A stretch of DNA of 11,363 nt from contig JBBITL010000114.1 of assembly GCA_037440765.1 (NCBI GenBank), forward strand, positions 1-11,363, given 5' to 3'. The notes under the pieces are model-generated. The model was not told the origin of the DNA and searched no databases. It saw nothing but the letters and a program-made list of their open reading frames with translations. This document shows, in pieces, positions 6,736 through 11,363 of this stretch (the stretch's first letter is position 1; every line of letters starts with the position of its first letter). A program made the translations under genes and the position numbers. Origin of the DNA: DTKY01 sp037440765. GTDB taxonomy: Bacteria > Acidobacteriota > Terriglobia > Bryobacterales > Bryobacteraceae.

Positions 6736-7605
6736 TCAGGCGCCGGCGGCCTCGGCGGCGTGGTAGGAGCTGCGGACCAGGGGCCCGCTCTCCACGTGAG
6801 TGAAGCCCATCTCCAGGCCCGCGCTGCGGAACCCGTCGAACTCGGCGGGCGTGACGTAGCGCTCCACCGGCAGGTGCGTTGCCGAAGGGCGCAGGTACTG
6901 GCCGACGGTCAGGATGTCCACCCGGTGATCGCGCAGATCGCGGATGGCCTGGAGCACTTCCTCATTCGTCTCACCCAGCCCCACCATCAGGCCGGACTTC
7001 GTGGGGGACTCCGGACGCGCCTTCTTCGCATAGAAGAGGATCCCCAGCGACCGCTCGTAACGGGCCCCCGGCCGCACGCGCCGGTACAGCCGTCCGACCG
7101 TCTCCAGGTTGTGGTTCAGCACGTCCGGCCCCGCCGCCAGCACCGCGTCCAGGGCAACGCGGGAACCCTGAAAATCCGGGATCAGCACCTCCACCTTGCA
7201 GCCGGGCAGCCGCTGGCGGATGGCCTGGATGGTCATGGCGAATATCCCGGCCCCGCCGTCCTTGCGGTCGTCCCGGTTCACGCTGGTGATGACGGCGTAG
7301 CGCAGCCGGAGCGCAGCTACGGCCTCGGCCACGCGACGCGGTTCGTCGTAATCCACCGGCCCGGGTCCGCCTTTGGCCACCGCGCAGAAGCCGCAGCGGC
7401 GGGTGCACACATCGCCCAGTATCATGAAGGTGGCCGTGCGATGCTGCCAGCACTCCCCCACGTTGGGGCACCGCGCGCTCTCGCAGACCGTGTGCAGGCG
7501 CTGGCTTTCCACCAGCGACTTCACGTCACGGTAGTTTTCTCCGCCGGGAGCGCGCACGCGCAGCCACTCCGGGCGGCGCGCGTGGGTGGCGATGCTGACC
7601 AGCAC
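6736..7605 (-). CDS. lipA: Lipoyl synthase (radical SAM)
   Basis: LipA inserts two sulfurs into octanoyl groups on lipoyl-dependent enzymes (pyruvate and 2-oxoglutarate dehydrogenases, glycine cleavage H protein). The 289-aa product has both iron-sulfur motifs: the auxiliary cluster CESARCPNVGEC (Cys 41, 46, 52), whose 4Fe-4S cluster supplies the sulfur, and the radical SAM motif CTRRCGFC (Cys 67, 71, 74). The C-terminal RSSY (278-281) gives the serine ligand of the auxiliary cluster. SVNRDDRKDGGA (108-119) is a variant of the usual SVxRDDLxDGGA. I start it at GTG 7605, giving MLVSIATHARRPEWLRVRAP. The longer in-frame TTG start at 7635 lies in the loop of a hairpin and has no ribosome site. 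No Shine-Dalgarno precedes 7605; an extended -10 (TGC-TAGAAT) ends 7 nt upstream. No lipB is adjacent. Confidence 0.96.
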   Translation of the reverse strand: MLVSIATHARRPEWLRVRAPGGENYRDVKSLVESQRLHTVCESARCPNVGECWQHRTATFMILGDVCTRRCGFCAVAKGGPGPVDYDEPRRVAEAVAALRLRYAVITSVNRDDRKDGGAGIFAMTIQAIRQRLPGCKVEVLIPDFQGSRVALDAVLAAGPDVLNHNLETVGRLYRRVRPGARYERSLGILFYAKKARPESPTKSGLMVGLGETNEEVLQAIRDLRDHRVDILTVGQYLRPSATHLPVERYVTPAEFDGFRSAGLEMGFTHVESGPLVRSSYHAAEAAGA

Positions 7606-7612
7606 TTGCTTG

Positions 7613-7621
7613 ATTCTAGCA
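7613..7621 (-). promoter_or_regulatory. Extended -10 element for lipA at leaderless distance
   Basis: On the minus strand TGC-TAGAAT (7621 to 7613) fits the extended -10 form TGn-TATAAT with one mismatch in the hexamer. Seven bases follow before the lipA GTG, so transcription would begin at or near the start codon. There is no plausible -35, which extended -10 promoters can do without, and no Shine-Dalgarno. Confidence 0.4.
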
Positions 7622-7624
7622 GGG

Positions 7625-7643
7625 CGCCGGCTCAAAGCCGGCG
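7625..7643. repeat. Short GC hairpin upstream of lipA
   Basis: CGCCGGCT (7625-7632) pairs perfectly with AGCCGGCG (7636-7643) around a 3-base loop. No U tract follows in either direction. It lies between the receptor gene's terminator and the lipA -10 and shares GGCGCCGG (7623-7630) with the terminator stem. It could be a second, Rho-assisted stop for the receptor transcript. Confidence 0.5.
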
Positions 7644-7665
7644 GCCCGCTCTGTCGGCTCTGCTC

Positions 7666-7703
7666 AAGACAGAAGAGGCGCCGGCCCCAACAGGACCGGC
7701 GCC
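7666..7703 (-). terminator. Probable intrinsic terminator of the receptor gene
   Basis: Reading the minus strand, GGCGCCGG (7703 to 7696) pairs perfectly with CCGGCGCC (7684 to 7677) around an 11-nt loop. It is followed by TCTTCTGTCTT, a broken but U-rich tail. It starts 17 bp after the receptor stop codon. The imperfect U tract lowers confidence in full Rho independence. Confidence 0.65.
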
Positions 7704-7720
7704 CCTGACCGGACTCAGGT

Positions 7721-10700
7721 CTAGAACACGTACTTCAGGCCGAATTGCAACTGCCGCATGGTACCGGTACTGCGAATGCGTCCGAAGCCCACTGTCGGCG
7801 TGGTCGGACTGGTGCCCCACGACGCTCCGGGAGCGCCCAGATTAGGGTGGTTCGGGAAATTGAACGCCTCAAAGCGGAACTGCAAGCGGTGGCCTTCCGT
7901 GATCGGGAAATTCTTGTTCGCTGAGAAGTCCCAACTGAACCTCGAGGGTCCGATGAGCCGGTTGCGGGAAACGTTGCCGAAGGTCCCCCCCGGCACGAAG
8001 GCGAAGGCGCTCACATCCAGCCAGGCGTCGGCGTTGCGCTGCCCCTTAGGCAGGTAAGGGTCCTTGCCGGTGCTGTTGATGCGCGGGTCGCCGAAAGTGC
8101 CGGTCCCCGGAGCATCCCAGCCAGCAGCGGTGTTGATCACGCCGCCGCTCTGCACGGTCAGGATCGTGCCCAGTTCCCAGCCGCCGATGATCTGGTTCAC
8201 CACCGGGTTCCCCGGCTGCCACATCTGACCTCTTCCGATGGGAAGCGGAGCCACGGTCGACATGGTGAACTTGTGAGGCACGTTGTACGCCGAATAGCCG
8301 TATTCGCAGTCCAGGCAGCGGTTGTTCTGCGGGAAGATGTCGGCGCTGGTTCCCCGAATTGCGCTGCCGTTGTCCATCGCCTTGGACCAGGTGTAGCTCA
8401 GGTTCAGGGAAAGCCCTGACTGGAGCCGGTGGGTGTATCGGGTGCCCAGTCCGTTGTAGTTGCCGAAGCCGCCGCCCGTCACTATCTGCTGCAATCCGTA
8501 CTGCGGAGCCGGCCGGCGCAACAGGATGTGGGTTGTGCCCGGAACCGGAGCGTTCCGGTTCTGCAACATCTGGAGCTTGCGGTGCTGGTTTCCGTTGTAG
8601 CCCACCTCTATCGAGGAATCCTTGGATAGAGTCCTCTGGACGTTGAACAGGTACATCATGGTGTAGGTGGTGGCGACCTCAGGGACGACCCCCCACAGAA
8701 AAGCGGAAGCCACGGGTTGCGGAAGCTTCGCCGGGTCGATGAAGTTGGACCAGTTCATGGTCGGCACGCCTGAAGCGGAGCCGAACTGGTCTGTGCGGCC
8801 GCCCATGCCGCGGTTCATGTCGAAGCGCGAGTTGCCGCTTTCGGCCGAGTAGAAGATGCCGAATCCGGTCCGGAACGACCACCGGTCATTGGGGCTGTAG
8901 GCGATTCCGAAACGCGGCGCCCAGTTGTTCAGGTCGTTGTTGATCAGGCGCTTGCCGTACTTCGCCGAGTTGCGAACCCCGTTGATCGGCACGGCGTTCC
9001 CCATGCCGAGCATGGTGAGGTCCGTCAGGTAGCGGAAATCCCGCCCTTCGTAGAAATCGCCGTCGCCGGCCCGCACCGCGATCGGGTGGGCGTCCGGGTT
9101 CGGATCATTCGGGATGTTGGAGAACAGCTTCACGATGGAATTGACGCTGGTCCGGGTCTTGTCGTAGTAGGGCTGGAAGAACTCCCAGCGCAGCCCGACG
9201 TTCACCGTGAGCCTGGGGGTGACTCGGAAGACGTCATCGACGTAGCCGGCAACACTGCTCGCCCTGAACTGGGACTGGGCCAGAGCGAGTGCGACCTCCG
9301 CGCGGGACAGGTACGCCATCATGAACTCGGCGAACCCGTCGCCTTCGGCAGCGCCGCCCCTGGTGTAGCGCCGGTCGGTAGTGAACCGGCCGCGTGGAAA
9401 CTCGTTGCCTAACTGGTCGTAGACGTCGTAGCGGTACTCGCCGCCGAACCGGATCGAGTGCTTGCCCTTGATCCAGGAGAAGTTGTCGATCACCTGGAAG
9501 ATTCTGTTATCGATCACGAACGGGCCGTTCACGCTGTTGCCGAACCCGCTGTAGGGCGCCGGCAGGCTGATGGTGGGTATGCCCCAGCTTGAAGGAGGTT
9601 CTGTAGGAATGGGCAGCCCCAGTTCCTTGACTACGTTCCGCACGCCGCCGAGCTCGTTGCCCATCTCGTTGTACATCACGTTCGCGCCGAAGCGAGCCTC
9701 ATTGACCTTGGTGGCCGACAGCACCCTGGTGTTCGAGATCATGTACTGCTTGGCGCGCGTCGCCAGGGTGCTGCCCTGAAGCGGCAGGCCGGTGTTCAAC
9801 TGTTTCTCGTCGGTCCAACCGAAGCGTCCGAACCACTGCGACCCGGTGCTCTCGTTGAAGTCCACCCGCAGCGTGAACTGGTCCTTATCCGTATTGTTCT
9901 TCGTCTGTTGCTGGTAGTTGCGGTCCACCGCCGCGCCTGGAAGGTTCGGCGCCGGGAAGAACTCCAGAAACTTCCTGGACGTCGCATCGAACCTACTCAC
10001 CGGTATCTGCTTGTTAGGGAACGGCTGGCCGTTGAGAGGGTCGAAGATCTGGGGAGATCTGGACATGGAGAAGTCACCGGCTCTCATGCCTTCGGTGGCC
10101 GTAGTCCAGGTGCCGGTGCCGCTGCGGCGTTCCTTGAAGCCCTCGAAGTTGGACATGAAGAACAGCCTGTCCCTGCCGTTGAAGATCTTCGGAATCCAAA
10201 CCGGGCCGCCCAGGGTAAAACCGTACTGGTTCCAGCGGAACGGAGGATTCGTGGGTTTCACTGCGCCGAGGTCCCAGAAGAAGTAAGGCTCGGCGTCCCA
10301 CTTGCTGTTTCGCATGAACTCGTACAGTGTTCCGCGGAAAGCGTTGGTCCCTGGCTTGGTGGAAACGTTGATCTGGGTGGCCGAGCGGCCGAACTCGGCC
10401 GGGTAGATGCCGCTCTGCACCTTGAACTCCTGGAGCGCGTCCACCGACGGCAGCAGGATGTAGAGGTTGAAGTTGACGTCGGTGTTGGCGACGCCGTCCA
10501 GCGTGTAGTTGTTGAACACGCCGCGCATTCCGGCCACCGAGATGTTCTGGCTGGTGCGGGTTCCTCCCTGCCGGCCCGCCGCCTGGCCCGGCGTGCCGAA
10601 GTCAGCCGTAACGTTAGGCGCCAGGGTGGCCAGTTGCAGGAAGTTGCGGCCGTTGAGCGGCAGTTCCACAATGCGCCGCTCCTCGATGACCGAGCCCACC

Positions 10701-11083
10701 GTGGCGTTGTCCGTGGTCAGCAGGGCCGCCGCGGCGCTCACCTCGATCGATTCCGCGGCCTGCCCCACTTGAAGCGCGAAGTCCACGCGGGCCGTCTGCT
10801 GTACCTGAAGGTCAAGCCGGCTCGCAGCGGCCCGGAACCCCGCCGTTTCGACCCTTACCTCGTAGGGTCCCGGGACAAGGGCCGGAAAGCTGTACAGGCC
10901 CTCCGTATTGGTTGTGGAGTTGCGCACGGCATTGGTGGCCGTGTTGGTGACGGTCACTTTTGCGTTTGGCACGACCGCGCTCGAGGGATCACGCACCACC
11001 CCCGTTATCGTGCCGAATGTCTGCCCAAACAGAGACAGGCTGCCCAGCAACAACAGCCCTGTCAAACAGAGCGCCTTTCTCAC
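7721..11083 (-). CDS. TonB-dependent receptor, Oar-like, with carboxypeptidase regulatory-like domain
   Basis: This is a 1120-aa outer-membrane protein. A signal peptide (residues 1-20, LTGLLLLGSLSLFG) precedes a carboxypeptidase regulatory-like Ig domain (about 22-107: GTITGVVRDPSSAVVPNAKV, ending VDFALQVG). The plug follows (about 110-260), with ELPLNGRNFLQLATL, a motif typical of the very large acidobacterial receptor family, and YTLDGVANTDVNF. The rest is a beta-barrel of alternating aromatic strands, ending LQFGLKYVF; the terminal Phe is the usual outer-membrane assembly signal. Such proteins import large or scarce substrates with TonB energy or act as adhesins; the ligand cannot be read here, and no SusD partner or glycoside hydrolase is adjacent within the window. 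It starts at GTG 11083 with AAAGGAG 7 nt upstream. The gene is intact and is probably monocistronic: it has its own strong promoter and a terminator. Oar names a Myxococcus relative and does not imply the same role. Confidence 0.94.
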   Translation of the reverse strand: MRKALCLTGLLLLGSLSLFGQTFGTITGVVRDPSSAVVPNAKVTVTNTATNAVRNSTTNTEGLYSFPALVPGPYEVRVETAGFRAAASRLDLQVQQTARVDFALQVGQAAESIEVSAAAALLTTDNATVGSVIEERRIVELPLNGRNFLQLATLAPNVTADFGTPGQAAGRQGGTRTSQNISVAGMRGVFNNYTLDGVANTDVNFNLYILLPSVDALQEFKVQSGIYPAEFGRSATQINVSTKPGTNAFRGTLYEFMRNSKWDAEPYFFWDLGAVKPTNPPFRWNQYGFTLGGPVWIPKIFNGRDRLFFMSNFEGFKERRSGTGTWTTATEGMRAGDFSMSRSPQIFDPLNGQPFPNKQIPVSRFDATSRKFLEFFPAPNLPGAAVDRNYQQQTKNNTDKDQFTLRVDFNESTGSQWFGRFGWTDEKQLNTGLPLQGSTLATRAKQYMISNTRVLSATKVNEARFGANVMYNEMGNELGGVRNVVKELGLPIPTEPPSSWGIPTISLPAPYSGFGNSVNGPFVIDNRIFQVIDNFSWIKGKHSIRFGGEYRYDVYDQLGNEFPRGRFTTDRRYTRGGAAEGDGFAEFMMAYLSRAEVALALAQSQFRASSVAGYVDDVFRVTPRLTVNVGLRWEFFQPYYDKTRTSVNSIVKLFSNIPNDPNPDAHPIAVRAGDGDFYEGRDFRYLTDLTMLGMGNAVPINGVRNSAKYGKRLINNDLNNWAPRFGIAYSPNDRWSFRTGFGIFYSAESGNSRFDMNRGMGGRTDQFGSASGVPTMNWSNFIDPAKLPQPVASAFLWGVVPEVATTYTMMYLFNVQRTLSKDSSIEVGYNGNQHRKLQMLQNRNAPVPGTTHILLRRPAPQYGLQQIVTGGGFGNYNGLGTRYTHRLQSGLSLNLSYTWSKAMDNGSAIRGTSADIFPQNNRCLDCEYGYSAYNVPHKFTMSTVAPLPIGRGQMWQPGNPVVNQIIGGWELGTILTVQSGGVINTAAGWDAPGTGTFGDPRINSTGKDPYLPKGQRNADAWLDVSAFAFVPGGTFGNVSRNRLIGPSRFSWDFSANKNFPITEGHRLQFRFEAFNFPNHPNLGAPGASWGTSPTTPTVGFGRIRSTGTMRQLQFGLKYVF

Positions 11084-11272
11084 TTGTCAGCTCCTTTCTT
11101 GGATTCCGTGGATTAACTGTGAGGACCCGGATGTGCGCACGCCTCGGTTCTTAGCGCCGCACATCGGGGCATTGGTGCCGCCCACTGACCCCATGAAGAC
11201 ATCCCCAATCCGTGAAGACCCGGCGCCTGCAGCCCATACCCGGCTGTCAGCGCCACGCTCCAATCGGTTGCT
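11084..11272 (-). other. Predicted 5' leader of the receptor mRNA (about 190 nt)
   Basis: If transcription starts about 7 nt past the -10 element (near 11272), the receptor message has a leader of roughly 190 nt. It contains the hairpin at 11222-11254 and two short open frames (11202 to 11113, 29 aa; 11194 to 11087, 35 aa) without convincing ribosome sites. The second stops 3 bp before the receptor start codon. I recognise no riboswitch family. Confidence 0.5.
11222..11254 (-). promoter_or_regulatory. Interrupted hairpin in the receptor leader
   Basis: Two 5-bp stems are stacked: GGCGC (11222-11226) with GCGCC (11250-11254), and CAGCC (11230-11234) with GGCTG (11242-11246). A 3x3 internal loop separates them and a 7-nt apical loop caps them. 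It would form about 20 nt from the predicted transcript 5' end. It may protect the 5' end or sense something; no U tract follows. Confidence 0.4.
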
Positions 11273-11278
11273 ACGGGG

Positions 11279-11307
11279 ATCATACGTCCGAAGGCGACTC
11301 GTGTCAA
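11279..11307 (-). promoter_or_regulatory. Sigma-70 promoter of the receptor gene
   Basis: On the minus strand, TTGACA (11307 to 11302, perfect -35) is followed by exactly 17 bp and TATGAT (11284 to 11279, five of six matches to TATAAT). This is the strongest promoter in the window and points at the receptor gene. Expected transcription start is near 11272. Confidence 0.8.
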
Positions 11308-11314
11308 TATGCGC

Positions 11315-11355
11315 TTGTCCCCTGACGTGAGACAACCAGTCAAGACATTGTTGAC
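11315..11355. promoter_or_regulatory. Inverted repeats upstream of the receptor promoter
   Basis: Two dyads lie directly behind the -35 element: TTGTC (11315-11319) with GACAA (11331-11335), and GTCAA (11339-11343) with TTGAC (11351-11355). Their position suits activator or repressor binding. The arms are only 5 bp and could be chance. Confidence 0.3.
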
Positions 11356-11363
11356 CGTTCGAT

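Noticed and set aside
6466..6803. Small plus-strand ORFs (77-101 aa) in the lipA-tyrS spacer
   Set aside because: They are low-complexity Gly/Pro/Ala/Arg translations of GC palindromes with no ribosome site, and they partly overlap lipA.
6760..7845. 361-aa plus-strand ORF opposite lipA
   Set aside because: Shadow frame of lipA, which carries both cysteine clusters. The ORF also runs through the hairpins and into the end of the receptor gene.
9908..11116. 402-aa plus-strand ORF opposite the receptor gene
   Set aside because: It is the antisense shadow of a well-supported receptor: Arg/Val/Glu-rich with no domain, no ribosome site and no promoter. The minus-strand reading has a signal peptide, plug motif and terminal Phe.
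11087..11335. 82-aa minus-strand ORF ahead of the receptor
   Set aside because: It would begin upstream of the predicted transcript start, has no ribosome site and no recognisable family. Only its shorter internal frames lie on the leader and are noted there.

Overview
The window looks like ordinary chromosomal DNA from a GC-rich member of the Acidobacteriota, probably near Solibacter/Bryobacter. That placement is an inference. It rests on a 1120-residue Oar-like outer-membrane receptor with an N-terminal carboxypeptidase-regulatory-like domain and the plug motif ELPLNGRNF, on a Tat-exported Gfo/Idh/MocA oxidoreductase with a low-complexity insert, and on the mix of housekeeping genes. Eight protein-coding genes fill nearly all of the sequence. 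I found no tRNA, rRNA, CRISPR array, insertion sequence or prophage gene. By my start choices, six of the eight genes begin with GTG.

Left part (1-3542): a strong intrinsic terminator (14-55) ends a gene lying outside the window. An exported protein of unknown function follows on the + strand (120-1106). It converges on two minus-strand genes: a secreted protein with an SH3-like C-terminus (2658-3542), and downstream of it, probably in the same transcript, the Tat-exported oxidoreductase (1136-2611).

Centre (3543-6439): a 55-bp divergent spacer holding a perfect dyad separates the SH3-like gene from mutM (formamidopyrimidine-DNA glycosylase, 3598-4368, +). mutM abuts folP (dihydropteroate synthase, 4370-5218, -) end to end with 1 bp between the stop codons. 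folP lies 12 bp behind tyrS (tyrosyl-tRNA synthetase, 5231-6439, -), so tyrS-folP is a likely operon.

Right part (6440-11363): a roughly 300-bp gene-free stretch rich in GC palindromes precedes lipA (lipoyl synthase, 6736-7605, -). A terminator hairpin and a second hairpin separate lipA from the large TonB-dependent/Oar-like receptor gene (7721-11083, -). The receptor gene has a near-consensus sigma-70 promoter (TTGACA, 17 bp, TATGAT), a predicted leader of about 190 nt containing a hairpin, and inverted repeats just upstream of the -35 element.

The metabolic genes are unrelated housekeeping functions: base-excision repair, folate synthesis, tRNA charging and lipoate synthesis. I do not see a new multi-gene system. 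The points most worth a second look are regulatory: the long receptor leader with upstream dyads, the possible leaderless GTG starts of lipA and tyrS, the dyad in the mutM spacer, and the two exported proteins of unknown function.
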